Source: Methylotenera sp.
GTDB taxonomy: Bacteria > Pseudomonadota > Gammaproteobacteria > Burkholderiales > Methylophilaceae
Assembly: GCA_028688575.1 (NCBI GenBank)
Contig: JAQTXW010000008.1
Span: 1 to 57,463 of the forward strand
Reading direction: 5' to 3'
DNA: 57,463 nt
In this document: in pieces, positions 18,467 through 25,867 of the stretch
Position numbering within the stretch: position 1 is the first letter of the stretch
Layout: every line of letters starts with the position of its first letter
Position numbers and translations under genes: made by a program
Notes under the pieces: model-generated
Database searches by the model: none
The model's input: only the letters and a program-made list of their open reading frames with translations
Told to the model about the DNA's origin: nothing

Positions 18467-19816
18467 TCAATGCTGACCAGAGGTTGCTGGACTCGTCATT
18501 AACCATAGCTGACCATGTTCCACCAGTTCAACATCCGCGTGTTCAAGGTGCGATTGTGTCGTACCCAGATAATAGCGCCGATTCGCATCAAACCAGGTGG
18601 ATTTTTTGAGCATGGATGTAATCTCCACAATGCCAGAATGCTCGTCGTCTTCCGTCATAAAGCGTGACTGACCTTGCAAAAAATAATCGGCGCGAGATTC
18701 CAGCACTTTGCTTGTCTGACCTGTTTTTGGGTCATATTGCCAAATCGCCGCCAAGCGCTTGTCTTTGCCTGGATCTTCCTGAATCAGCACTTTGCCGTCA
18801 TTATCAACCGTGAGGTTATCAAACATTTCAGCGCCAATATCACGCCCGTTGAGCAGCACCTCCATGCGCCCACCCAGTGTGGGCTGATTCACGTCATCAA
18901 ACTGTAATCGGTGTAACTGCGTGTTACCGCCTATTTTGTCTGTAGTCGTAAAATAAAACACATGGGCATTTTGCGTATCCCACGCACCGTCTTCAGGCCG
19001 TGCGAACAATGCAGCGCCAAGTGTTGCCGCTTGCTCGCGCAACGCCTTGCCGTCTAATTTTGCCGCATTTTGCAACGCAACCAAGCTAAAGCGTGCACCG
19101 TCTGCTTTAATGGCATATAAACGCCCACCTGTTAAGCCCGCTTGCTCCACAGGGTTACCATGCGTGCGCTTTTCACCCACATAAGTCAGCACCAAGCCAT
19201 TATGAATATCATCCATCCCCATGACGATGGTTTGATCGCCCGTGCCAGCGTTTACCAGCACATTCTCCCACGCAATACGGCCTAAATCCGTCAAGGCATA
19301 ACTGGTGCCATCCAAAGCATGAGCAAAGGCACGGCCACCTGCTTTATCTTCTTCACCATTTAAAAACAAACGCCCTGCATACCCCTTACCGCTCACTAAA
19401 TTAAACAAAGCGGATTGCGGCGCTAAATCCGCTGAACATAAGCGATTAAACGCCAAGCCCGCAGGCACGGTACTTTGCACTAAATCTGCACCTGAGCGAA
19501 CTTTCAGCGTTTCAGCATCAATCACCCAGCGTGAAACAAAAGCGCCCTTTTGCCCATGCGCACGGATTGCACCTTTGTCTGCGGCAATTTCATGGTTCAT
19601 TAGCACTGTAGATGTGCCGTCACCATTATCAAAAACGCCCAAGCCATCAGGCACGCCCACCATGCGATAACCATTAGCGGCTGATCCACCTACAGTGATA
19701 ATAGGGCGCGCCTCCCAGCCTTTTACCAAGGGCTGAATATACGCCTCATCTGCCAATACAGGCATGGTCGCCAAAAACAGCAAAGCGGCCAAATATTGTG
19801 TAATTACCTTAACCAT
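18467..19816 (-). CDS. Exported PhoX/DUF839-like protein
   Basis: I chose the ATG at 19816, giving 449 residues with a clean Sec signal peptide (VITQYLAALLFLATMPVLA, about residues 3-22). The longer frame to 19897 would bury it behind a hydrophilic leader containing REP sequence. The mature part has beta-propeller-like segments (LMNHEIAADKGAIRAHG, LFLNGEEDKAGGRAFAH, LIQEDPGKDKRLAAIWQYDP, ADVELVEHGQLWLM) that resemble the PhoX/DUF839 family of periplasmic phosphatases and relatives. There is no twin-arginine motif, unlike classical PhoX, and I see no Pho box upstream. Phosphatase function is therefore only a possibility. Confidence 0.6.
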   Translation of the reverse strand: MVKVITQYLAALLFLATMPVLADEAYIQPLVKGWEARPIITVGGSAANGYRMVGVPDGLGVFDNGDGTSTVLMNHEIAADKGAIRAHGQKGAFVSRWVIDAETLKVRSGADLVQSTVPAGLAFNRLCSADLAPQSALFNLVSGKGYAGRLFLNGEEDKAGGRAFAHALDGTSYALTDLGRIAWENVLVNAGTGDQTIVMGMDDIHNGLVLTYVGEKRTHGNPVEQAGLTGGRLYAIKADGARFSLVALQNAAKLDGKALREQAATLGAALFARPEDGAWDTQNAHVFYFTTTDKIGGNTQLHRLQFDDVNQPTLGGRMEVLLNGRDIGAEMFDNLTVDNDGKVLIQEDPGKDKRLAAIWQYDPKTGQTSKVLESRADYFLQGQSRFMTEDDEHSGIVEITSMLKKSTWFDANRRYYLGTTQSHLEHADVELVEHGQLWLMTSPATSGQH

Positions 19817-19844
19817 CTGTGAACAACCTTTCAAACCAAAAAAA

Positions 19845-19875
19845 TAGCCTTGATGAAGTGTAGCAGAATCAAGGG
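19845..19875 (+). repeat. REP-like hairpin (single, upstream of the PhoX-like gene)
   Basis: TAGCCTTGAT at 19845-19854 pairs with AATCAAGG ending at 19874 (core CCTTGAT / ATCAAGG). The unit shares the GTAG-type foot and loop sequence with the REP pairs at 21758 and 40018, with two changes in the loop. No second, inverted partner follows. Confidence 0.7.
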
Positions 19876-20007
19876 ATCGTACTATTACAACATTCATTAA
19901 AGTTAACCGCCATTATGCCTATGATGCAAAAAGTTAATTAAATCAAGCACATACTCTGTTGCAATAAATAAAATCAAGGGCTAAATTTCTCAGATAGGCA
20001 ACCCGTA

Positions 20008-20301
20008 TTAAGATAAAGGCTTAATTGAGACTACCCCTAACTGCAATCCAAAGGGAGTCAATACTTTTTGTGCTGTAGCTAAGGATGGATTCCCTCGCCC
20101 AGCTTCAGTATCTTGCAGAAACCTCTCCGATACACTGGTTAGTTTAGCCATATCGGCTATGGTTAGCCGCAAATTCTTTCGAATTAGCCTGATAGTGTCT
20201 TTCAATGGGAGCCCTGGAGTTAATTCAAGTTCAGCATATAAGGCTTGGCGCTGTAAGATTTGCTCTGCTGGGGATTGCGGTTTGAATCGTTTATCCATCA
20301 A
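20008..20301 (-). CDS. hipB: HipB-like XRE-family antitoxin
   Basis: This 97-residue protein has an XRE helix-turn-helix in its middle (DTIRLIRKNLRLTIADMAKL, then SVSERFLQDTEAGRGNPSLAT, about residues 35-80). It overlaps the end of the HipA-like gene by 4 bases on the same strand, so the two form one translation-coupled pair. In known HipBA systems HipB binds DNA and holds HipA inactive. Here the antitoxin gene is second, the reverse of the E. coli order. Confidence 0.82.
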   Translation of the reverse strand: MMDKRFKPQSPAEQILQRQALYAELELTPGLPLKDTIRLIRKNLRLTIADMAKLTSVSERFLQDTEAGRGNPSLATAQKVLTPFGLQLGVVSIKPLS

Positions 20302-21605
20302 TACCTTCCTTTTTGAGCTGCCTGCGCTAATCCACGAGTAGTTGAATTAATGCCTGGATGCAGGCGATCTATGATTTCACTAGGCACATTGTGATCTTTG
20401 AGCAGATGGGGAAGCAGTGCCATAGACTCAGCAAATTCAGCCATCCGTTGACGAACTATATCTGCAGATATATTCCCAGCGAAGGCAGCTTGCTCGACAA
20501 CGACGCCCCAATCAGGCTGCCCCCCAACCTCACCCTCCCATCGCATGCGTCGGGCTATCCCATCTGGATGCAGAAACATAGGTGCGAAATCGAACAGAGG
20601 TGCAAGTGAAATTTGCCCAGTATCGAATCGCTGGAATGCGGTATTCCTTCCATGATTATCTTTGTTACCCAGCGCAATATTCAACGCATCTCGCAGGATA
20701 TATTCCACTATGTCAGGCACTGGGTTTGTGCAATGCTTTGCAATGGTAGCGATTGCCTGATTATGTGTTAAGGCCACTTCGAATCCTGCGCGCCCAGCTA
20801 GGGAGTAGAGGCTTTCCTGTCCGAATCTAGCAACTCCTCGATCAGTCACTGCACGATCAAAGCGCGGGATAAACAGAACCCCATTTTCATGCGTGAGAGA
20901 TTGACCTACCTTCAGACCAAGTTTTGATGCGATGCTGTAATAGGACGATTCAACGGCCAAGATTGTTCTGAATACAGCATCTCCGGCTCTTGCGAACTTC
21001 ACGATCCAGTGCGACATAGCCTGATCATCAGGAAGCAGGTGATCAAGATGCCATCGCCCAGACCAATCCTGTGTTAGAAGTATCTTGGGCCACTCTCCTT
21101 GAACGCCGCTTGACCCAGCGACGAAGTACCCTGCAGTAGCAAGATATTCCATAAAAGAATCTGAGCGAGATGTAATATCCTCCCGAGAAAATCCTTGACT
21201 TGATGTGGTCGCATGCTCCTTAAGATAGGTAACCGCCTCACTTATACGCAAGTTTCCAATCGGATTGCCTGCACCAGCCAGCAATAATGCCCAATCAGAA
21301 GTGGCGTTCGAAGCTGGAATGTCAAGTCGCCGCGCTAATTCTTGGCGACCATATCCTTGCGGCAGTAGGTCAACGGCAAAGGCAGGCCAAGTAGGGAGGC
21401 GGATAAACACCAGAGACACAGGATGTGCTGCAGATACAGCATAAGCATCCCGTCTTCCTTGCGCTAATAGGACGTGATCAATCAAGTAGGCGGCAAGCGT
21501 TTCGGATTCAACTCCCCGTTCCAATCCTGCAAGAACATCCAGGGTCGCTACTGGATGCCACTGACCCTGAAGAAAAAGCTCAAATGTACATATAGCTTTA
21601 GACAT
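20298..21605 (-). CDS. hipA: HipA-family serine/threonine kinase toxin
   Basis: This 435-residue protein has the HipA fold: an N-terminal coupler region (about residues 1-110), a glycine-rich loop near SSGVQGEWPK (165-174), the nucleotide-binding lysine in IVKF (K203), FIPRFDR (246-251), the catalytic loop LGNKDNHGRNTAF with D316 and N321, and the metal-binding aspartate in LFDFAPM (D339). All catalytic residues appear present, so it should be an active kinase. HipA toxins phosphorylate translation factors such as glutamyl-tRNA synthetase and cause dormancy. It is the first gene of the pair, behind an AT-rich promoter with inverted repeats. Confidence 0.88.
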   Translation of the reverse strand: MSKAICTFELFLQGQWHPVATLDVLAGLERGVESETLAAYLIDHVLLAQGRRDAYAVSAAHPVSLVFIRLPTWPAFAVDLLPQGYGRQELARRLDIPASNATSDWALLLAGAGNPIGNLRISEAVTYLKEHATTSSQGFSREDITSRSDSFMEYLATAGYFVAGSSGVQGEWPKILLTQDWSGRWHLDHLLPDDQAMSHWIVKFARAGDAVFRTILAVESSYYSIASKLGLKVGQSLTHENGVLFIPRFDRAVTDRGVARFGQESLYSLAGRAGFEVALTHNQAIATIAKHCTNPVPDIVEYILRDALNIALGNKDNHGRNTAFQRFDTGQISLAPLFDFAPMFLHPDGIARRMRWEGEVGGQPDWGVVVEQAAFAGNISADIVRQRMAEFAESMALLPHLLKDHNVPSEIIDRLHPGINSTTRGLAQAAQKGRY

Positions 21606-21675
21606 ATAAGCAATATATTAGCATTAATGGTACAGCATATCAATATATTTACGATAATATAATGCTTATATATGT
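21602..21675 (-). promoter_or_regulatory. AT-rich operator-like inverted repeats upstream of hipA
   Basis: ACATATAAGCA (21602-21612, overlapping the hipA start) is mirrored by TGCTTATATATGT (21663-21675), with a 2-base slip. Between them CAATATATT occurs twice in direct orientation (21611-21619 and 21641-21649). Such arrays are typical binding sites of XRE antitoxins that repress their own operon. Confidence 0.45.
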
Positions 21676-21757
21676 TACAACATAGTCGTAAATTTTACTG
21701 CTAAATAAATTCTCATCTCCAGAATAATTAGCATTTAATACATTTTGTGCATCAGCA

Positions 21758-21839
21758 CGTAGCCTTGATGAAGCGTAGCGGAATCAAGGGGTTGCACGAT
21801 TAACACCCTCGATTTCATTTCATTGCATCGAGGCTACGC
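21758..21839. repeat. REP pair (BIME-like)
   Basis: The first hairpin has stem CCTTGAT / ATCAAGG after a CGTAG foot; the second has stem CCTCGAT (from 21808) / ATCGAGG with an inverted CTACG foot at its end. The two units face each other. The same arrangement occurs at 40018-40096 and, decayed, at 47103-47195. Confidence 0.8.
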
Positions 21840-21860
21840 TTGCTTGCGGGTGTTGCTTTG

Positions 21861-21916
21861 GTTACTTTCTTTTGGCTAAGCAAAAGAAAGTAACTCGCTA
21901 GTCGCGCGAAAGCGAC
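21861..21916. repeat. Adjacent perfect hairpins (14-bp and 5-bp stems)
   Basis: GTTACTTTCTTTTG (21861-21874) pairs exactly with CAAAAGAAAGTAAC (21881-21894) around a 6-base loop. GTCGC (21901-21905) pairs with GCGAC (21912-21916). I recall similar motifs as dispersed non-coding repeats in other proteobacteria. Confidence 0.65.
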
Positions 21917-21945
21917 CTATTACAACACTAATGAAATTTGCACAT

Positions 21946-21973
21946 CCCGCGTGGGGTTAAAACCCCACCCTAC
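21946..21973 (-). repeat. REP-like hairpin with GTAG foot
   Basis: GTGGGGTT (21951-21958) pairs with AACCCCAC (21961-21968). Read on the minus strand it starts with GTAGGGTGGGG, so it carries the same GTAG foot as the other REP units but a different stem. Confidence 0.55.
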
Positions 21974-21999
21974 AAAAAAAGCCCGCTATAAAGCGGGCT
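21974..21999 (-). terminator. Rho-independent terminator of the porin gene
   Basis: On the minus strand, stem AGCCCGCT / AGCGGGCT with a 4-base loop is followed by seven T. It lies 56 bases after the porin stop. Confidence 0.88.
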
Positions 22000-22054
22000 A
22001 AGGGGATGTGGTTTACACCACAAGGAGATTCATATTACTAATGTTACTTAAAGC

Positions 22055-23521
22055 TTAGAAGTCAATTTGCGCACGCAAGTTAACTGCTTTTTCTTTATCC
22101 TCTGTACATACAAAGCCTTTTACACAATCCATGTCAGTAGTCACATAATTAGCCAGGAAACGTACATTCGGGCTTGGAATCCATTTTAAACCGATGGTCC
22201 AAGCATCAGCCTCATTGAATTTACCATTTTCACCCGTACCATTAAATACATCAGCGGTTTCAGCACCCAAGCTAAAATCAGAAGCATCCATCTTGCTGTA
22301 ACGTGCGCCAATTTCCCATGCACCCGCACCCCATTTACCTGCTTTAGGATCAAAGTTATTTTTAGGCTTCATACGGCCGCCAAATAAACCATTTTTATAC
22401 ACGTCCGCATAGCTTTCACCCGTAATCATCCAGTTAACCGCTGCGTACCAGGCTGTAATGTCTTTGCTTTCCCCTGCTGGGGCACCTGCAACCAAGCTAT
22501 TGTTACCATCAGGTTCAAATTCTGCCTTGATCCATTCTGTTTGGAATTTCACCGGGCCATAAGCCACAGCACCTTCTAAACCAGTGCGTTGTAAATCATA
22601 ACCTTTGTTGGTAGCACTGATAGCACCAGGTGCTGTAGATGTGAAAATGTTAGAGCCACGACCTTCAGTACGGATTGAGAATGCGTTAATATCATGATTG
22701 TCACTGGTGTCAGAATAGGCCGCACCGATGTGGTAAACCGCATCCTTAACACCCATCAACTCAGCAATGTTGACCGTTGCGCGACCTGTCACTGACTTGC
22801 CATCAGCATCTATGCTACCATCGTTAGCATTTGTTCCGCGATTCACGCCCACACCATTAAACACACCTACAGCGTAAGTCACACCCTTCACTGGCACGCC
22901 GTGAATTTGTGCGCCGCGATCCACCGCTGGTACTAATTGCGTCACCATAGAACGCTCAGTAAAGTTGATGAAACGTGAGCTGCCTAACTCCTCCATGCTG
23001 AAGGGCTGTTTAAATTGGCCAAATTTAAACTGTGCCTGATCCCACCAGCGTACGTTCAACCATGCGTACAATAAATCTGAATTGGCGCCACTCGTAGAGG
23101 TAGATGCGCCGTTGTAGGTCATTTCAAAATCGTAAGTGTTATAAAATGAACCTTTGGCACTTAGGTAAGCACGGCGAATATCAAAGGTTTCTGCCTGATT
23201 GCTAGTAACTTCATTGCTGAAAGTACGGTAATCTAACTGTGCACGGCCGTTAATAGACAGTTTGTGCTGTTTATCGCCTGACTCAAATACGATACCGTCT
23301 TTGAATGAAGCTTTAATTTCGCTGTCTTTTTTCTTTTTAGCGGCTTCTTTTTCGCCTTGGCGGCCTTTTTGCAACAACGCGCCTTCTTCTTCTGTCAGCA
23401 CGCCTTTTGCAATCAGTGCATTCACAATATCATCGGTGCTATCTGCCATTACTGGCATTGCATTCAACATCACTGCACCTGCAACGGCGGCAACAACACT
23501 GCGTAATCGGTTTGTTTTCAT
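22055..23521 (-). CDS. Phosphate-selective porin (OprO/OprP family)
   Basis: This 488-residue outer membrane protein has a signal peptide ending ...MPVMADS (about residue 26), a short lysine-rich helical segment (about 35-72), and a beta-barrel with the family segments FKDGIVFESGDKQHKLSINGR, DIRRAYLSAKG, FKFGQFKQPFS and ARYSKMD, ending in an aromatic residue (...AQIDF). OprO/OprP porins favour phosphate or polyphosphate. A strong Pho box with a correctly spaced -10 lies upstream, so induction by phosphate starvation is likely. It directly follows the phosphonate island and probably supplies its substrates across the outer membrane. Confidence 0.9.
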   Translation of the reverse strand: MKTNRLRSVVAAVAGAVMLNAMPVMADSTDDIVNALIAKGVLTEEEGALLQKGRQGEKEAAKKKKDSEIKASFKDGIVFESGDKQHKLSINGRAQLDYRTFSNEVTSNQAETFDIRRAYLSAKGSFYNTYDFEMTYNGASTSTSGANSDLLYAWLNVRWWDQAQFKFGQFKQPFSMEELGSSRFINFTERSMVTQLVPAVDRGAQIHGVPVKGVTYAVGVFNGVGVNRGTNANDGSIDADGKSVTGRATVNIAELMGVKDAVYHIGAAYSDTSDNHDINAFSIRTEGRGSNIFTSTAPGAISATNKGYDLQRTGLEGAVAYGPVKFQTEWIKAEFEPDGNNSLVAGAPAGESKDITAWYAAVNWMITGESYADVYKNGLFGGRMKPKNNFDPKAGKWGAGAWEIGARYSKMDASDFSLGAETADVFNGTGENGKFNEADAWTIGLKWIPSPNVRFLANYVTTDMDCVKGFVCTEDKEKAVNLRAQIDF

Positions 23522-23603
23522 TGACTTCTTCCCTAGTTTAATTAAATAAAAAATAAAAAATTACGAAAAATTCACTGCTTGCTTAATCTTTAACACGGGG
23601 TGA

Positions 23604-23637
23604 ATTTTGCCAATTAAATATGACAACTTGATGACAA
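23604..23637 (-). promoter_or_regulatory. Pho box and -10 of the porin gene
   Basis: Minus strand: TTGTCAT, four bases (CAAG), TTGTCAT (23637-23620), i.e. two identical 7-mers with an 11-base period, as in the PhoB consensus CTGTCAT-N4-CTGTCAT. After exactly 10 bases comes CAAAAT (23609-23604), a fair -10 box. This matches the architecture of PhoB-activated promoters. Confidence 0.85.
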
Positions 23638-23689
23638 TGGCTTATTTTTTAGGGGGTTGTTGCATAAATACAACAACAATAAAATTGTC

Positions 23690-24544
23690 TTAACGGTGTG
23701 CCCAACCAAGTAATATCAGACCAGCCGTGATAACGAGCATGCCAGCCAAGCGCATGCGCCAATGTGCGCGCTCACGAAAAAGCAACATTGAAAGCAAGCC
23801 CGCCAGCACGATGCCCGCATTGGTAAAAGTCACCACCGTTGCGGCTGGTAATGTGCGCATAGCATGCACGACCAACACATACGCCAGGCCCACAAATAGC
23901 CCCGAACACAACATCACCCATAGCGGTGGTTTACACTCAGGCACCCAACGCCCTTGCTCACGGCGCAGCAATAAGGTGATAGCAAAAAAAGACAAAGCAT
24001 AGCCAACAGAAATAAAACCAAGCACACTGGCCAGTGAGGGTAGGTATACTGTGGCTGCTTTATCAGACAGTGAGTAAACACTGGTCGAAAATGCGGCAGC
24101 CAGCGCCCAAGGCAGTGCATAGCCATCCGCATTGCGCCAGGCGGTGGAGGCCAAGAGCAACAAACCACACACGCTAATCGTCATGGCTAACCAGGCATTA
24201 CCCCCTAAGGCTTCATTAAAAAATAACACACCCCATAAGCCAATCAGCAATGGCGATGCACGTACAACAGGGTACACCAGCGCAACGGGGGCGTGATGAT
24301 AAGCCCTATCCAGCGCAATAAAATAAGACATATTCGCAAGTGCAGAAGTGACTAAAAACCCGATTAACTGGGGCGACCAGTGCGCTTCAGTCACCAACGC
24401 ATACAGCCCCCAAGGCGCCAATAAAACCCCATGCGCCGCTAAAGCCCACCACAATAAGCGCACCTGTTTGCCTTGACTGCGCACCATAAGGTTCCAGGCC
24501 ACATGCATGAGTACAGACAAGGCGATTGCAATAAAAGCGTTCAT
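23690..24544 (-). CDS. EamA/DMT-family transporter
   Basis: This 284-residue membrane protein has about ten helices in two EamA-type halves (FLVTSALANMSYFIALDRAY, ALVYPVVRASPLLIGLWGVLFF, then ALAYVLVV and VTFTNAGIVLAGLLSMLLF). It begins 25 bases after the phnP stop on the same strand, so it is probably the last gene of the C-P lyase transcript. The family includes exporters and importers of small metabolites. A transporter for a phosphonate-derived compound or a toxic intermediate would fit, but this is inference from position only. Confidence 0.85.
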   Translation of the reverse strand: MNAFIAIALSVLMHVAWNLMVRSQGKQVRLLWWALAAHGVLLAPWGLYALVTEAHWSPQLIGFLVTSALANMSYFIALDRAYHHAPVALVYPVVRASPLLIGLWGVLFFNEALGGNAWLAMTISVCGLLLLASTAWRNADGYALPWALAAAFSTSVYSLSDKAATVYLPSLASVLGFISVGYALSFFAITLLLRREQGRWVPECKPPLWVMLCSGLFVGLAYVLVVHAMRTLPAATVVTFTNAGIVLAGLLSMLLFRERAHWRMRLAGMLVITAGLILLGWAHR

Positions 24545-24569
24545 AATAATGTTATACGATAGTGCTGTT

Positions 24570-25313
24570 TTATATGCTCATGCCATCGCGCGCGATGACC
24601 ACACCACGCGGCAAAGCATCTGAGTTGGCTAGCAGCCAGGCATCCAGCTCATGGCCAATATGTGTGAGGTAAGCCTGCTCTGGGGTCACGTCAGCAATGG
24701 TTTGCAGCGCTAACGTAAAGTCATTGTGATTTTTAGGCAGTTCACGCGGTGGGTAAGAACAATCCAGCACTAAATGCGTTGGCCGCCAGCGTTTTAAAAA
24801 ATCCAGCGTGGCGGGTGGCAGGCCGATGGTATCAGTTAAATAGGCAATGCGTGTTGCCCCATCCTCCACACAGTAGCCCAGCGTCGGTTTGGAGTGTATC
24901 AATGGCACTGGTGTAATGGTCACCTCGCCCACCTGAAATGCTTCAAACTTATGCACTGGCTGAAACTTTAAAATACCAGGGCTTTTGAATAAATCTGCAC
25001 AGCCTTCGTTATCTGGCGGGCAAAACACGCTAATCGGTTCGCCTACGCCCCAGCGCATGGGGAATAAGCCCTGCACATGATCAGGGTGAAAATGCGTGAG
25101 CAGGATTGCCGCAAAACTGCCTGAAGGAAATTTATCGCCTAATTCATGCAAGCCCGCATCTAATATCAAGCGCGTTTCACCTGCCTCTATCAAGGCCGAG
25201 GCAGGCTTGCGCACCATGGAGATGACGGCGCGCGCGCCTTTGCAGATATCACATTCACAACCAAACAACGGGGGGGCACTGGTTGAGCCTGTACCTAAAA
25301 ACGTCAGGCGCAT
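24570..25313 (-). CDS. phnP: Phosphoribosyl 1,2-cyclic phosphate phosphodiesterase
   Basis: PhnP opens the 1,2-cyclic phosphate of 5-phosphoribosyl left by C-P lyase. The 247-residue metallo-beta-lactamase-fold protein starts MRLTFLGTGS. It has the structural zinc cysteines C19, C21 and C24 (GCECDIC) found in E. coli PhnP, and the catalytic motif THFHPDH. Later ligands lie in TDT, DCSYPP and THIGHE. It overlaps phnN by 10 bases. Confidence 0.95.
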   Translation of the reverse strand: MRLTFLGTGSTSAPPLFGCECDICKGARAVISMVRKPASALIEAGETRLILDAGLHELGDKFPSGSFAAILLTHFHPDHVQGLFPMRWGVGEPISVFCPPDNEGCADLFKSPGILKFQPVHKFEAFQVGEVTITPVPLIHSKPTLGYCVEDGATRIAYLTDTIGLPPATLDFLKRWRPTHLVLDCSYPPRELPKNHNDFTLALQTIADVTPEQAYLTHIGHELDAWLLANSDALPRGVVIARDGMSI

Positions 25314-25867
25314 ACTGCAATCACCTTAGGTGAAATAAGTTTAACCAACTGCTCGCCTGTTAATTCCAGCGTGCCATCATTTGCAATCACCATCTCACCC
25401 ACTGGTGCACGGTAAGCGGCGGCACGGAGCAATCGCTGCTGAATTTCATTTTCTGATTCACGGTTACGTGCGCGCAATCTTTCTGCCAATACCGTTTGCG
25501 ACACCTCAATCCACACGGGGTGCAGTTCAGGGTAATCTGCTCGTGCATATTGCAGATGCTCGCGCGAACCATTCATCACCACATTGCAACCTTTTGCCAG
25601 CCACATATTGATTTCTTTACCCACGCCATAATAGCAGCCATGGCTATGCCAGTGCATGGCAAACAGCCCCGCCTGCTGGCGTGATTTAAATTCCTGCTCG
25701 GTGAGTGCCACATGGTTTTCGCCACCGGCATTGGCTGCGCGTGTAATATAGCGGTGCGCAAACACCACTTTGGGGTTACCTGCCAACTGCGCTCTGGCGT
25801 AAGTCATCAAGCTGTCTTTACCACTGCCAGAAGGGCCTATCACATAAAACAAAATGCCATTAACCAT
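25304..25867 (-). CDS. phnN: Ribose 1,5-bisphosphokinase
   Basis: PhnN phosphorylates ribose 1,5-bisphosphate to PRPP, returning the sugar phosphate from C-P lyase to metabolism. Started at the ATG at 25867 it has 187 residues and begins directly with a P-loop (YVIGPSGSGKDS). The longer frame to 25933 lies inside phnM and is unlikely. It overlaps phnM by 8 bases. The guanylate-kinase-like fold shows ...HRYITRAANAGGENH and ...ARNRESENEI. Confidence 0.93.
   Translation of the reverse strand: MVNGILFYVIGPSGSGKDSLMTYARAQLAGNPKVVFAHRYITRAANAGGENHVALTEQEFKSRQQAGLFAMHWHSHGCYYGVGKEINMWLAKGCNVVMNGSREHLQYARADYPELHPVWIEVSQTVLAERLRARNRESENEIQQRLLRAAAYRAPVGEMVIANDGTLELTGEQLVKLISPKVIAVCA

Larger units (their letters stand above)
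21606..22054. other. Repeat-rich intergenic region between hipA and the porin gene
   Basis: No gene is visible in these roughly 450 bases. From left to right they hold the hipA operator region, a REP pair (21758-21839), a 14-bp hairpin (21861-21894), a short GTCGC hairpin (21901-21916), a GTGGGGTT hairpin (21946-21973) and the porin terminator (21974-21999). Confidence 0.7.

Noticed and set aside
18388-19000. A Pho-regulon assignment for the PhoX-like gene
   Set aside because: No TGTCA repeats with an 11-base period were found upstream of its start at 19816.
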